This document shows positions 1 through 8,903 of a stretch of DNA of 64,000 bases, piece after piece. Below the pieces are notes generated by a model. It saw only the letters and a program-made list of their open reading frames with translations, was not told the DNA's origin and did not search any database. The stretch comes from Parasphingopyxis lamellibrachiae (GTDB lineage Bacteria > Pseudomonadota > Alphaproteobacteria > Sphingomonadales > Sphingomonadaceae): NCBI RefSeq assembly GCF_003385775.1, contig NZ_QRDP01000004.1:558001-622000 (forward strand), in the 5' to 3' direction. Position numbers and translations under genes: made by a program. The first letter of the stretch is position 1. Each line of letters opens with the position of its first letter.

Positions 1-537
1 ATCCTGTCCGACACAGTGGGCTTCGTATCCGATTTGCCGACCCAGCTCGTGGCGGCATTCCGGGCGACTCTGGAAGAGGTGAACGCGGCCGATCTGATCG
101 TCCATGTCCGCGATATTTCCCATGACGACAGCGATGCGCAATGCTCCGATGTCGAAATAGTGCTCAGGGAAATCGGTGCGCGCGACGGGGAGGGGAGTGC
201 CCCGCTGATCGAGGCCTGGAACAAGATCGATGCTCTCGATGAGGCCGCGCGTGAGCAATTATGTAATGCGGCAGAGAGGCGGGACGATGTGGTTGCCGTT
301 TCGGCGTTGACGGGCGAGGGGCTCGAAGAGCTTCGTTTGCTGATCGCCGAGCAGCTGGATCGCGGGAGCAGCGTTCACGATGTAGAGCTGAAGCTCTCCG
401 ATGGTGAAAATCTGGCTTGGCTGCATCGTAACGGAAGCGTTTTGAATCAGGAGGTTGATGGCGATGTCATGCAGGTTTCTGTCAAATTGTCCGCAATAGA
501 CTGGGATCGTTTCCAGGATCGCCTGAGCATCGGTTAG
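1..537 (+). CDS. hflX: GTPase HflX, C-terminal part (5' end outside window)
   Basis: HflX is a ribosome-associated GTPase that binds the 50S subunit and helps rescue or recycle stalled ribosomes under stress. The frame is already open at base 1. It shows the G3 motif DTVGF (residues 4-8 of the visible part), followed by the typical stretch beginning SDLPTQLVAAF, and the G4 motif NKID in EAWNKIDALDE. The N-terminal HflX domain and the Walker A motif lie to the left of the window. The TAG stop overlaps the end of the convergent mazG by 4 bp. In sphingomonads hflX usually follows hfq and the ntrXY genes, which would be upstream of this window. The family call is firm. Confidence 0.93.
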   Translation: MLSDTVGFVSDLPTQLVAAFRATLEEVNAADLIVHVRDISHDDSDAQCSDVEIVLREIGARDGEGSAPLIEAWNKIDALDEAAREQLCNAAERRDDVVAVSALTGEGLEELRLLIAEQLDRGSSVHDVELKLSDGENLAWLHRNGSVLNQEVDGDVMQVSVKLSAIDWDRFQDRLSIG

Positions 538-1328
538 GTCTCATCCTGCTTGGCCGCAGTCCACAGATCTTCCATGGCGTCGAGCGAAAGCGCGGGAAAT
601 TCGGCGCCGGCCCGATCTTCCATGAAGCGAAAACGCCGTTCGAACTTGGTATTGGCTGCCCGAAGCGCGGCTTCCGGGTCGATTTTCAAGTGCCGTGCCC
701 AGTTAACGACCGCGAACAGTAAATCTCCAATCTCTTCAATACGTTCAGAATCGTTCTTCGCAAGATCGACTTCGCCGATTTCCTCTACGATTTTCCCTTT
801 CGGGCCTTGTGAATCGGGCCAGTCGAACCCCGTACGCGACGCACGTTTCTGCAGTTTTTCCGCGCGGAGCAGGGCGGGAAGGGCCGTCGCTACGCCGTCC
901 AGGGCGCTGTTGCCGCCCTTTTCCGCCCTTTCCGCCGCCTTGATAGCCTCCCAGCCGGGCCCGGCCTCGCCATTCTCGGCATCCGGACCGAAAACATGCG
1001 GGTGGCGGCGGACCATTTTGTCGGAAATGCCGTCGAAAATGTCGGCCAGCGTGAAATGTCCCAGTTCCTCGGCCATCCGCGCATGAAAGACGACCTGGAG
1101 TTGCAGATCGCCAAGCTCGTCCTTGAGCGCATCCATATCGCCGCGTTCGATCGCGTCGGCGACCTCATAGGCTTCCTCGATCGTGTATGGCGCGATCGAC
1201 GCAAAATTCTGCTGTACATCCCATGGACAGCCCGTCTCCGGGTCGCGCAACCGCTGCATGATCGCCGCCAGGCGTGAAATCCGGTCGCCGAGGCCATCCT
1301 CGGGTCGAGAGGGGCATTTTAGATCCAT
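534..1328 (-). CDS. mazG: Nucleoside triphosphate pyrophosphohydrolase MazG
   Basis: MazG hydrolyses NTPs and dNTPs to the monophosphates plus pyrophosphate and acts as a house-cleaning enzyme. The 264-residue product has the normal length (E. coli 263) and two tandem MazG folds. The first carries GCPWD followed by TIEEAYEVADAI and DELGDLQLQVVFHA, with the metal-binding acidic residues. The second carries KIVEEIGEVDLAK and EEIGDLLFAVVNWARH. The chosen ATG is the first in frame and sits behind an AT-rich 100 bp gap. An internal ATG at the MQRLRDPE position would remove part of the first helix and is less likely. It converges on hflX with a 4 bp overlap. Confidence 0.93.
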   Translation of the reverse strand: MDLKCPSRPEDGLGDRISRLAAIMQRLRDPETGCPWDVQQNFASIAPYTIEEAYEVADAIERGDMDALKDELGDLQLQVVFHARMAEELGHFTLADIFDGISDKMVRRHPHVFGPDAENGEAGPGWEAIKAAERAEKGGNSALDGVATALPALLRAEKLQKRASRTGFDWPDSQGPKGKIVEEIGEVDLAKNDSERIEEIGDLLFAVVNWARHLKIDPEAALRAANTKFERRFRFMEDRAGAEFPALSLDAMEDLWTAAKQDET

Positions 1329-1343
1329 GGATGCTTTATCCCG

Positions 1344-1357
1344 ATAATATACATTAT
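1344..1357. other. AT-rich imperfect dyad upstream of mazG
   Basis: The gap between mazG and the protease gene is conspicuously AT-rich compared with its surroundings and contains the near-palindrome ATAATATACATTAT with TATAAT-like words nearby on the minus strand. It probably belongs to the mazG promoter. I could not place a -35 element at a normal distance, so no promoter is called. Confidence 0.3.
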
Positions 1358-1429
1358 GTTAAATTATATGGGCTTCGCGGCCTCGAGTCCCCGTCAATTC
1401 CATGGCCTGCTGTTCAGTGGTTCGCGATC

Positions 1430-2023
1430 TCACGGCTCAAGGACCAGCCAATCGCCTTCCACGCTCCAGCTCGACAGCGATGACAGGAAGTTCATGCCCA
1501 GCACATTGGTACCGCCAAACTCTTCGGCGATGACAACCGGCATGTTCTCACGCCGGATCGTGCCCACGATAAGTGTACGGGCTTCCGCGCGGTCCGCTGA
1601 AATCGCTCCATTGGCGGTGTTCAGGATCATTGGATAGCCGTAACCGGGCTCGACGTCCGATCGCAGCGCAGCGCCGACCGACAATGCGGTTACCGTCGCG
1701 CCGCTGTCGATCAGGAACCGTTCCTCATTGCCATTGATGCTGACATCGACCCAGAAATGCCCGTCTGGCGATTTGCGGATGTGCAACGCCTCGCCCTCGG
1801 CCACGGTTTCCGGCGGGCTGATTTCATACCAGACTCGCTGGCCGAAAGCTTTGATATCATTACGAAATGCGTAGATTGTAAGGCCGATGGCGAAGATCGC
1901 GACCCAGGCCAGCGCCATTTTGGCGGCCTGCCCCATCGGAATCCGTCGGCTGAGCAGCGCACTAACGACGACGACCAGCATGACAACCGCCCAGATCAGA
2001 TCGATGCCCTGGCCTTCGGTCAT
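1430..2023 (-). CDS. Membrane-anchored retropepsin-like aspartic protease
   Basis: This 197-residue protein belongs to the TIGR02281-type clan AA aspartic proteases common in alphaproteobacteria. Two hydrophobic segments (about residues 9-25 and 38-53) anchor it in the membrane. The soluble part carries the catalytic motif DSGAT (residues 106-110) in the usual FLIDSGATVTALS setting. Such proteins have a single Asp motif and are thought to dimerise like retropepsins. The physiological substrate is unknown. The ATG overlaps the stop of the upstream metallo-hydrolase by 4 bp, so the two are translationally coupled at the end of the long minus-strand block that begins at mltB. Confidence 0.85.
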   Translation of the reverse strand: MTEGQGIDLIWAVVMLVVVVSALLSRRIPMGQAAKMALAWVAIFAIGLTIYAFRNDIKAFGQRVWYEISPPETVAEGEALHIRKSPDGHFWVDVSINGNEERFLIDSGATVTALSVGAALRSDVEPGYGYPMILNTANGAISADRAEARTLIVGTIRRENMPVVIAEEFGGTNVLGMNFLSSLSSWSVEGDWLVLEP

Positions 2024-2787
2024 CCCAGATCGACTTCCAGGCCATCATAGGCCGGCTCCACATTGGGCGGCAGCTCGTCGCAAAGCGTCTGATAGTCCAT
2101 GCTGTGATCCATATGGGTGAGTATAGCCCGTTTCGGCCGGGCTTTGGCAATCCATTCGAGCGTCTGGGCCAGATGCGGATGTGTTGGATGCTCGCGGCGC
2201 CGCAGGGCGTCGACAACCCAGACGTCCACCCTTTCCACGCATTTGAAGGCCATTGCCGGCAGCGCGGTGAAATCGGTCGTATAGGCGATGCTCTTGCCGC
2301 CATGTTCGAAGCGCAGAGCCGCAGAGCTGATCGTCCCGTGCGGCATATCGGCTGCACTCACCGTCACACCGCTCAGCATCACCCTGTCGGTCAGCGCCAT
2401 GCCTTGCGCGTAGGACGGATACGGACCGACACCCTTGAAGGCAAAATCGAACCGCTGCTGCAATTCGCGGAGCGTCCTTGGCCGGGCAAGGCATGGGATC
2501 GGGCCGCCCAGCGCAAAATAGAGCTGCCTAAGGTCGTCGATGCCGTGGCAATGATCGGCATGTTCATGCGTCCAGATCACATGATCGATTTTCTTCACAT
2601 TCGCATCGAGCAATTGCTGGCGGATGTCCGGCCCGGTGTCGACAAGGATGTTCGCGGCATTGGACGAGATCATGATCGAGGATCGCATGCGCCGGTTTTT
2701 CGGGTTGCCGGGATCGCAGGCGCCCCAGTCATTGCCGATGCGCGGAACGCCCGACGACGTGCCGCATCCAAGAATACGCAGCTTCAC
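2020..2787 (-). CDS. MBL-fold metal-dependent hydrolase (PhnP-like)
   Basis: The 255-residue product has the metallo-beta-lactamase fold of the PhnP/lactonase-like group, phosphodiesterases acting on cyclic phosphates. It opens with the strand and loop ILGCGTSSGVPRIG, and the metal-binding motif HEHADH lies at residues 74-79. A later HMDH supplies another ligand. In sphingomonads and rhizobia this gene commonly follows tatD and is annotated only as MBL-fold hydrolase; the true substrate is not known. It overlaps tatD upstream and the aspartic protease downstream by 4 bp each, which places it inside the metG-tatD transcription unit. Confidence 0.88.
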   Translation of the reverse strand: MKLRILGCGTSSGVPRIGNDWGACDPGNPKNRRMRSSIMISSNAANILVDTGPDIRQQLLDANVKKIDHVIWTHEHADHCHGIDDLRQLYFALGGPIPCLARPRTLRELQQRFDFAFKGVGPYPSYAQGMALTDRVMLSGVTVSAADMPHGTISSAALRFEHGGKSIAYTTDFTALPAMAFKCVERVDVWVVDALRRREHPTHPHLAQTLEWIAKARPKRAILTHMDHSMDYQTLCDELPPNVEPAYDGLEVDLG

Positions 2788-3560
2788 GCGGCGGTCTTGT
2801 CAAACAGGGTATGGAAATTGCGTGTCGTATAGGCACCGAGCTCTTCAACCGTTTCACCGCGCAGATCGGCCAGAAAGGTTGCTGTATCGACGACGAAAGC
2901 CGGTTCGCAGGGCTTTCCGCGATTGGGCACCGGAGCGAGAAAGGGAGAATCAGTTTCGATCAACAGCCGGTCTTTCGGCAGGGCCGCGGCCGTCGCCTGC
3001 AGGTCCCTGGCATTTTTGAACGTCACGATACCGGAAATCGAGATGTAGAAGCCGAGATCCAGCGCGGTATCGGCAAAGTCCTGACTGGCGGTGAAGCAGT
3101 GGATCACGCCTTTGTACGGCCCCTTCCCCATCTCGTCGGCCAGGATTTCGGCAGTGTCTTCTTCGGCATCGCGCGTATGGACAATCAGCGGCAATCCGGT
3201 TTCCCGGCAGGCGGCAATATGCGTGCGAAAGCTACTTTTCTGCCGCTCGCGGTCGGAATGTTCATAATAATAGTCGAGACCGGTTTCGCCGATCGCGACG
3301 ACCCTGGGATGGCCGGATTTCGCGATCAGCTTCGCCGTATCGATATCGGGATGGGCGTCTGCTTCATGCGGATGAATGCCGACCGACGCCCATATATCGG
3401 GCGCGCTTTCCGCTGTCGCGATAATGGCATCCCATTCGTTTTTGCGGGTCGAGATATTGAGCATGGTCGAAACGCCGCGCGCGCGGGCCGCTTCGATTAC
3501 CGTGCTCTGGCGTTCGACCAGGCCTTCATAGTTCAGGTGGCAATGACTATCGACAAACAT
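2784..3560 (-). CDS. tatD: TatD-family metal-dependent deoxyribonuclease
   Basis: TatD/YcfH enzymes are TIM-barrel metallo-hydrolases with 3'-5' exonuclease or DNase activity. The 258-residue product starts with the canonical DSHCHL metal motif (residues 4-8), continues with SVGIHPHEA and AIGETGLDYYY, and ends with the catalytic ETDSPFLAPVPNRG block. All metal ligands appear present. The length is normal. It lies 24 bp downstream of metG and overlaps the next gene by 4 bp. The metG-tatD-MBL order is conserved in many alphaproteobacteria. Confidence 0.93.
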   Translation of the reverse strand: MFVDSHCHLNYEGLVERQSTVIEAARARGVSTMLNISTRKNEWDAIIATAESAPDIWASVGIHPHEADAHPDIDTAKLIAKSGHPRVVAIGETGLDYYYEHSDRERQKSSFRTHIAACRETGLPLIVHTRDAEEDTAEILADEMGKGPYKGVIHCFTASQDFADTALDLGFYISISGIVTFKNARDLQATAAALPKDRLLIETDSPFLAPVPNRGKPCEPAFVVDTATFLADLRGETVEELGAYTTRNFHTLFDKTAA

Positions 3561-3584
3561 TGCGCCGAGATAAGGGCTCGGATG

Positions 3585-5150
3585 CTAGCTGTCACCCTGC
3601 TCTTCGGGCAATTCCAGCCGCGGAAATGCACCCTGGGGTGCCGGCAGCGCCAATCCGGGCTCCAGCGGCGTTGCAAGCGCCGCAAAATCGCGGGCCTCAT
3701 CGGCCTGGCCGAGTTGGTCCAAAAGCGCATCCGCCGATGCCGGAATGGCCCAGCGCGCAAGAATTGCCATCTGGCGTACGGCTTCCGCGCAGCGATACAG
3801 GATCGTACCCGCGCGTTCCGGGTCGGTTTTGCGGACCGTCCATGGCTGTTCGTCGGAAATGTAGAGGTTCGCCTCGCCCGCGCCCCGCCAGATTGCCTCC
3901 AATGCCTGGTGGATTGCGAAATCCGCCATGGCGGCATCGGCCTGCTCTGGAATAGCTTCGAAAACGGCCATCAGCGCCGCATCGGCTTCTGTTGGCTCAC
4001 CCGGTTCGGGAACTTTCCCGTCGAAATTCTTGGCTATCATAGACAGCGTCCGCTGGGCCAGATTGCCGAGATCGTTGGCAAGGTCGGCATTGCAGCGATT
4101 GACGATGGCTTCCGCCGAATAGCTGCCATCGCTGCCGAAACTGATCTCGCGCAGCAGGAAATAGCGGACGGAATCGACACCGAACGTTTCTGCCAGCGCC
4201 ACAGGATCGGTCACATTGCCCAGGGATTTCGATTCTTTCTGGCCGCGATTGAGCAGAAAACCATGGCCGAAAACGCGCGATGGCAGCGGCAGGTCTGCAC
4301 TCATGAGAAAAGCCGGCCAGTAAACCGTGTGAAAGCGGACAATATCCTTGCCGATTATATGGACGCTCTCTGCATTCTCACCCCAATAACGGGCGTAAAG
4401 CCCCTCCTCGTCCGGAAAATCGAGCCCTGTCAGATAGTTGGTCAGTGCATCGAGCCAGACATACATGACATGATCGTCATGGCCGGGTACCTTGACGCCC
4501 CAATCGAAGCTGGTGCGCGAAACGCTCAGGTCTCGAAGCCCGCCTTCGACGAAATTGGCAATCTCGTTGCGGCGGCTGTCCGGCTTCAGGAATTCAGGAT
4601 GATTTTCGTATAATTCTAACAGCTTATCCTGATAATTTGAGAGTTTGAAGAACCAGCTTTCTTCCACGGTCCATTCGACCGCGGTGCCCTGGGGTGAGAG
4701 TTTTTCATCCCCTTCCCCGTCGATCAGCTCCTTTTCGTCATAATAGGCTTCGTCACGAACCGAGTACCAGCCTTCATAACGATCGAGATACAGATCGCCC
4801 CTGGCTTCCATCCGTTTCCAGATTTCCTGTACAGCGCGGTGATTGGCCTCTTCGGTAGTCCGTACAAATCGATCATATTCGATATTAAGAGCAGCACACA
4901 TATCAATGAAATATTGGGTCATTTCATTGGCAAACTCACCAACGGCCATATTTCGTTCACGCGCGGTCTTGACCATTTTCAGGCCATGTTCGTCGACCCC
5001 CGTCTGAAAACGGACATCCCGCCCCAAAAGCCGGTAAAAGCGCGCAATCGCGTCGGTCGCAACGGCTTCATAGGCATGGCCGATATGCGGCCGACCATTG
5101 GGGTAGCTGATCGCGGTGGTGATATAGAATGGCTTGGAGTCAGGCGTCAT
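3585..5150 (-). CDS. metG: Methionyl-tRNA synthetase
   Basis: MetRS charges tRNA-Met in the cytoplasm. I start the gene at the ATG giving MTPDSKPFYITTAISY, because the class I HIGH motif then lies at residues 22-25 as usual. The frame is open 34 codons further upstream, but that stretch overlaps holB and looks unlike MetRS. With this start the gene overlaps holB by 11 bp and encodes 521 residues. The insertion after GVDEHG lacks zinc-binding cysteines (YSVRDEAYYDEKEL instead), which fits the short zinc-free subtype. The second class I signature reads KESKS (residues 305-309) rather than KMSKS. There is no C-terminal tRNA-binding domain. Confidence 0.93.
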   Translation of the reverse strand: MTPDSKPFYITTAISYPNGRPHIGHAYEAVATDAIARFYRLLGRDVRFQTGVDEHGLKMVKTARERNMAVGEFANEMTQYFIDMCAALNIEYDRFVRTTEEANHRAVQEIWKRMEARGDLYLDRYEGWYSVRDEAYYDEKELIDGEGDEKLSPQGTAVEWTVEESWFFKLSNYQDKLLELYENHPEFLKPDSRRNEIANFVEGGLRDLSVSRTSFDWGVKVPGHDDHVMYVWLDALTNYLTGLDFPDEEGLYARYWGENAESVHIIGKDIVRFHTVYWPAFLMSADLPLPSRVFGHGFLLNRGQKESKSLGNVTDPVALAETFGVDSVRYFLLREISFGSDGSYSAEAIVNRCNADLANDLGNLAQRTLSMIAKNFDGKVPEPGEPTEADAALMAVFEAIPEQADAAMADFAIHQALEAIWRGAGEANLYISDEQPWTVRKTDPERAGTILYRCAEAVRQMAILARWAIPASADALLDQLGQADEARDFAALATPLEPGLALPAPQGAFPRLELPEEQGDS

Positions 5151-6123
5151 GCCGAGGCTCATGCAGCGAAGCGAGCAGTCCGGCAAGCGCGAAAACGGTC
5201 GTTTGCGGATCAAGCGACAATCTTTGTGCGCCTCCCGCCAGAGAACGGGCATTTTCCCAGGCCGAAAGAGCCGTCTCGAGAGGCTTTCCGCTCAGATTGC
5301 GGGCATGGGCTGCAATAGCCGCCGGGGCCCGTTCGAGAAACGCCTCGTAGCGCGGTTGCGCCTTTTTCAGCGCTAGGCTCTGTGCGAGTGTTGCGCGGAC
5401 GGAGCTGTCCCTGTCGCCCTTGGCAATTAGCGCGCTTATCGTTGCATCCAGTGCGGCTATGTCGAGGCCGGCATAGTGCAGGGCCTGGCCTGGGGCGCCA
5501 TTGCCGATGCGCACCAGCGCTGCACGTTCTTCCGGGTCGAGGTCCGGCGCAGCCTGAGCAATAGCTGCCGTCATGGCGTCATCGGAAAGCCTTGAAAATC
5601 TTATCATTCTACAACGCGAACGAATTGTGGGAAGAATGCGTCCCGGACTATGGCAGACGAGAAGGAAGACACATTTGGCGGGCGGTTCTTCCAGGTTTTT
5701 GAGCAGGGCATTAGCCGCCGGCCGTTCCAGATCGTCGATTGCATCGATAACCACGGCCCGCCAGTCGGACATGGAGGGCGTCGTCGCGAACAGGGACTGG
5801 ATACCGCGAATCTGGTCGACCGAGATGTTGCGCGCCAGCTCATCCGGTTTCCGGTCCCTTGGAAGGCGTGAAAGGCGGCGCAGGTCGGGGTGACTCCCGG
5901 CATCGATCAAATGCGCCGTGGCATGCGTTTCCGGGACGGTCAGCCCCTCTCCCAGTCCTTCAGGCTGGGCAGCCTGGGCGAGCACGCGACGGGCGGCCAG
6001 ATCGGCGAACAACGCCTTGCCGACGCCGCGCGGGCCGGCCAACAGCCAGGCGTGATGCAATTTCCCGCTGTCCAGAGCGTCTCTAAAGGCCCGGATAGGC
6101 TTGTCCTGCCCGAACAGGGTCAT
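5140..6123 (-). CDS. holB: DNA polymerase III delta' subunit
   Basis: Delta' is a stator subunit of the clamp loader that places the beta clamp on DNA. The 327-residue product starts with the AAA+ fold: HHAWLLAGPRGVGK holds a Walker A motif at residues 30-36, VIDAIDDL corresponds to Walker B, and the SRC motif appears as TIRSRCR. The cysteine cluster that binds zinc in E. coli delta' is absent between the Walker A motif and residue 95. It overlaps tmk by 4 bp and metG by 11 bp; the tmk-holB-metG-tatD order is widespread and signals a housekeeping operon. Confidence 0.92.
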   Translation of the reverse strand: MTLFGQDKPIRAFRDALDSGKLHHAWLLAGPRGVGKALFADLAARRVLAQAAQPEGLGEGLTVPETHATAHLIDAGSHPDLRRLSRLPRDRKPDELARNISVDQIRGIQSLFATTPSMSDWRAVVIDAIDDLERPAANALLKNLEEPPAKCVFLLVCHSPGRILPTIRSRCRMIRFSRLSDDAMTAAIAQAAPDLDPEERAALVRIGNGAPGQALHYAGLDIAALDATISALIAKGDRDSSVRATLAQSLALKKAQPRYEAFLERAPAAIAAHARNLSGKPLETALSAWENARSLAGGAQRLSLDPQTTVFALAGLLASLHEPRHDA

Positions 6124-6743
6124 GGCAGCTGTGCCTCGACAGCCGATCGTATGGCCCTGGCAACCGCCTCGATACTCTGTTCGGCGTCGATAACGGCAAA
6201 GCGGCCGGGGTCTTCCTGTGCAAAGCTGTCAAAGGCGCGCGCCACCATGGTGTGGAATTCGGCGTCCCTCATGCTGAAGCGATCGGTTTCGTCGCCATCG
6301 CGCACCCGTGCGCGCCGGGCTCCCGTATCCACATTGGTGCGGAGCAATATGGTCAGATCGGGCATGGTGTCGCCGATCGCGGTTTCGTTGATCGTGCGGA
6401 CGATATCGACGCCGAGCTTTCCCGCAGCGCCCTGATAGGCGAGCGTCGAATCGATGAAGCGATCGCAAATGATCCATTTCCCGGCCGCAAGCGCTGGCCG
6501 GATAAGCGACTCCACATGGTCTGCGCGGGCTGCGGCGAACAGATGGGCCTCGGCCGTGGCCGTGAATGGGATATTGCCGTCAAGGAGTAGCGCCCGGACC
6601 GCATCGGCACCCGGAGTTCCACCGGGTTCGCGTGTTTGAATGGCATCGATGCCGCGATCGTGAAGCCATGACGTCAACAGGCCGGCTTGCGTCGATTTCC
6701 CAGCCCCCTCGCCGCCCTCAAGCGTTATGAATTTCCCGCGCAC
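6120..6743 (-). CDS. tmk: Thymidylate kinase
   Basis: Tmk phosphorylates dTMP to dTDP, an essential step in dTTP supply. The 207-residue product has the P-loop GGEGAGKST (residues 10-18), the DR[FY]-type motif in CDRFIDSTLAYQG, and the LID region RARVRDGDETDRFSM. The length is normal. The ATG is preceded closely (7 bp) by the carboxypeptidase stop, and its own stop overlaps holB by 4 bp, so expression is probably coupled to both neighbours. Confidence 0.94.
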   Translation of the reverse strand: MRGKFITLEGGEGAGKSTQAGLLTSWLHDRGIDAIQTREPGGTPGADAVRALLLDGNIPFTATAEAHLFAAARADHVESLIRPALAAGKWIICDRFIDSTLAYQGAAGKLGVDIVRTINETAIGDTMPDLTILLRTNVDTGARRARVRDGDETDRFSMRDAEFHTMVARAFDSFAQEDPGRFAVIDAEQSIEAVARAIRSAVEAQLP

Positions 6744-6750
6744 CGGCCCC

Positions 6751-7923
6751 TTATCCGAGGCCGATCAGAGATTTCAGACCGGCCCATACGCGTCCGAAGA
6801 AACCGCGTTCTCCTACGGCCGTTTCGGCTACCAGCGGCAGGCGCTGGTCAGGCATGTCAGGCGTTTCGATGACCAGATCGGCAATATGCTGGCCTTCGGC
6901 TATCGGAGCCCGGACGGGGCCCTGATATACGATCCTCACCTGCCGTTCCGAAGCCAGACCTGCCGGAACGGTCATCGCCAGATTGCGCGGCGCCACAAGG
7001 CCGACTTCGCCGGAACTGCCGCCCTGTACGCGCGCAGAGCCGACCCGCGCGCCGCTCGTCAACAGCTGCAGCGATTGCCAGGCGTTGAAGCCCCATTCCA
7101 TGAAGCGCGTCGATTGCTCGATGCGCTGGCTGTAGGAATCGAGGCCCGCCAGGACCATCACGATACGCCGCCCGTCCTGGACGGCAGATCCGGTGAAACC
7201 ATAGCCGGCTTCCTGTGTATGACCGGTTTTCAGGCCGTCCGCGCCATCGACATTGCCCATCAGCGGGTTGCGATTGGGCTGGGTGATGGGCTGGCCGCCC
7301 ATAGTCTCGCCCCAGGTGAATTCCCGGCGGCCGTAAAACTGGCTGTAATATTCAGGATAATGCTGGATTGTCGATATCGCGAGGCGCGCAAGGTCCCGGG
7401 CGGTCACATAGGTGCGGCCTTCGTCCGGCCAGCCATTGCTGTTGCCGAAATGACTGTTCTCAAGGCCAAGTTCCTCGGCCTTCCTGTTCATCAAGGCCGT
7501 AAAGGCGGATTCGGTGCCGGATATGCACTCCGCCAGAACGACGCTGGCGTCGTTGCCCGATACCGTCACGACGCCGTAGAGAAGATTCTCGATGCTGACC
7601 TGTTCGCCGGGCGAGAGAAACATCGTCGAACCTGCTTCCGGGCCGTGCCATTGCCGCCAGGTTTCGGGGCGAACCGTGCATTCCTGATCGAGCGTGATCG
7701 TGCCTTCCTGCAGCAGGTCAAACGCGACATGGGCGGTCATCATTTTGGCCATGGAAGCGGGCGGAATTCTGCGATTTCCATCGCGCGCAAACAGTATCGC
7801 GCCGGAACTCATATCCACCATATAGGCGATCGGCACATCGCCATCATAACGCGGGCGTTCCGCATGTCCGGGAGCCACCAGGGCTCCCGCCGTCAATGCA
7901 AGAAGAACAGTCGCCTTTTTCAT
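6751..7923 (-). CDS. D-alanyl-D-alanine carboxypeptidase (PBP5/PBP6 type)
   Basis: This periplasmic enzyme trims the terminal D-Ala from murein pentapeptides. The 390-residue precursor begins with a signal peptide of about 21 residues ending in APGHA. The three active-site motifs of the penicillin-binding fold are in order: SMAK at residues 57-60 (nucleophile Ser57), SGN at 122-124 and KTG at 232-234. A C-terminal PBP5_C beta domain follows, and the tail GFFGRVWAGLKSLIGLG is amphipathic, as expected for peripheral attachment to the inner membrane. dacA, dacC or dacF would all be defensible names. It stands between rlpA and tmk in a murein-related run with mltB. Confidence 0.92.
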   Translation of the reverse strand: MKKATVLLALTAGALVAPGHAERPRYDGDVPIAYMVDMSSGAILFARDGNRRIPPASMAKMMTAHVAFDLLQEGTITLDQECTVRPETWRQWHGPEAGSTMFLSPGEQVSIENLLYGVVTVSGNDASVVLAECISGTESAFTALMNRKAEELGLENSHFGNSNGWPDEGRTYVTARDLARLAISTIQHYPEYYSQFYGRREFTWGETMGGQPITQPNRNPLMGNVDGADGLKTGHTQEAGYGFTGSAVQDGRRIVMVLAGLDSYSQRIEQSTRFMEWGFNAWQSLQLLTSGARVGSARVQGGSSGEVGLVAPRNLAMTVPAGLASERQVRIVYQGPVRAPIAEGQHIADLVIETPDMPDQRLPLVAETAVGERGFFGRVWAGLKSLIGLG

Positions 7924-7943
7924 AACCCTCTTTCTCAGTTCTG

Positions 7944-8903
7944 CTAGCGCCCGCTATCCCGGAATATGCGTGCATCGCCAAAACCCGCTGCACGAGCGCG
8001 AGATTGCGCCCGGCTTGCCTCGGCCTGGCTGGAATAAGGCCCAAGGCGTACGCGGCGGATATTGCCCGCCGAAATGACACGGACCGATCCCAGCCTTTGC
8101 GCGCGACTGGCCATACGCTGGGCGTTGGTGGCATTGGAAAACGCACCGAGTTGCACATAGTAGCTGCCCGTAGCCGTGGGAGCCGAGCGCAGAGCCGGAT
8201 CTGCAGTCTGGGGCTCATTTTCAACCTGCCAGTCTACACCTGCGCGTCCCGTCGTATCTGGCGCATCGGGCGATGGCGTTGCCGGCGGAATAACGCCGCC
8301 GCCGCGCTCGAATTGCGCCCGCAGCGCAGTGAGCAGCTGCGGTGAGGTCTGAAGCCGCGGTTGAGCGGGTTGCCCGGAACGCAACCGCGCCCGGTCGCTA
8401 TCTATTGGTTGGACACGTCGCACGCGTACCGGCGAGACTCCCTGTTCGACGATGCCAAGCTGGCGCGCTGCCCCGATCGAAAGATCGATAATCCGGTCGC
8501 CGGCAAAAGGACCGCGGTCATTGATGCGCACCAGAATAGTCCGGCCGGTTTCCAGCGCCGTTACCTCGACATAGGAGGGCAGCGGCAATGTCCGGTGCGC
8601 GGCACTGATACCGGAAGGCCGGAAAAGTTCGCCATTGGCCGTCGGGCGCCCGGCAAGTTCGTTGCCATAGAAAGAAGCCAGCCCGACCTCGTCATAATGC
8701 GAAGGATCGGAAGGCGTGTAGGTCCGGCCGTTGATCGTATAGGGTTGGCCGACCAGAACCGGCGTATCGGAGACCCCGGCACCGTAGCCGGGTCCCTGGC
8801 TGCCTGCCGATGCCGGCGGCAATTCTCCGCCGCTGCTACAGCCCGCAACTACGGCAAAAGAAATCCCGGCGATCCATATTTTTGTCTTATCTAACAACTT
8901 CAT
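7944..8903 (-). CDS. rlpA: RlpA-like lipoprotein with SPOR domain
   Basis: RlpA proteins cut glycan strands lacking stem peptides and localise to septa through a SPOR domain. I start at the ATG giving MKLLDKTKIW, because the lipobox VAGC then puts the lipidated cysteine at residue 22; a start 9 codons upstream is open but less natural. The mature protein has a double-psi beta-barrel (about residues 75-165) with GLASFYGNELAGRPTANG and the conserved VRINDRGPF followed by DLSIGAA. A SPOR domain covers roughly the last 75 residues, from GSYYVQLGAF onward. The start overlaps the end of mltB by 17 bp, coupling two murein-degrading functions. Confidence 0.9.
   Translation of the reverse strand: MKLLDKTKIWIAGISFAVVAGCSSGGELPPASAGSQGPGYGAGVSDTPVLVGQPYTINGRTYTPSDPSHYDEVGLASFYGNELAGRPTANGELFRPSGISAAHRTLPLPSYVEVTALETGRTILVRINDRGPFAGDRIIDLSIGAARQLGIVEQGVSPVRVRRVQPIDSDRARLRSGQPAQPRLQTSPQLLTALRAQFERGGGVIPPATPSPDAPDTTGRAGVDWQVENEPQTADPALRSAPTATGSYYVQLGAFSNATNAQRMASRAQRLGSVRVISAGNIRRVRLGPYSSQAEASRAQSRARAAGFGDARIFRDSGR

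Noticed and set aside
1390-1425. GTTC words upstream of mazG, considered as a LexA box
   Set aside because: The spacing is 4 bp, not 7.
2811-4613. 600-codon open frame on the plus strand opposite tatD and metG
   Set aside because: Antisense shadow of two well-supported genes; no ribosome binding site and no recognisable domain.
5151-5252. N-terminal extension of metG by 34 codons
   Set aside because: The extension lies inside holB, has no similarity to MetRS, and the HIGH motif is already at its usual distance from the later ATG.
6727-7947. 406-codon open frame on the plus strand opposite the carboxypeptidase gene
   Set aside because: The minus-strand gene has SMAK, SGN and KTG motifs in order, so the plus frame is a shadow.
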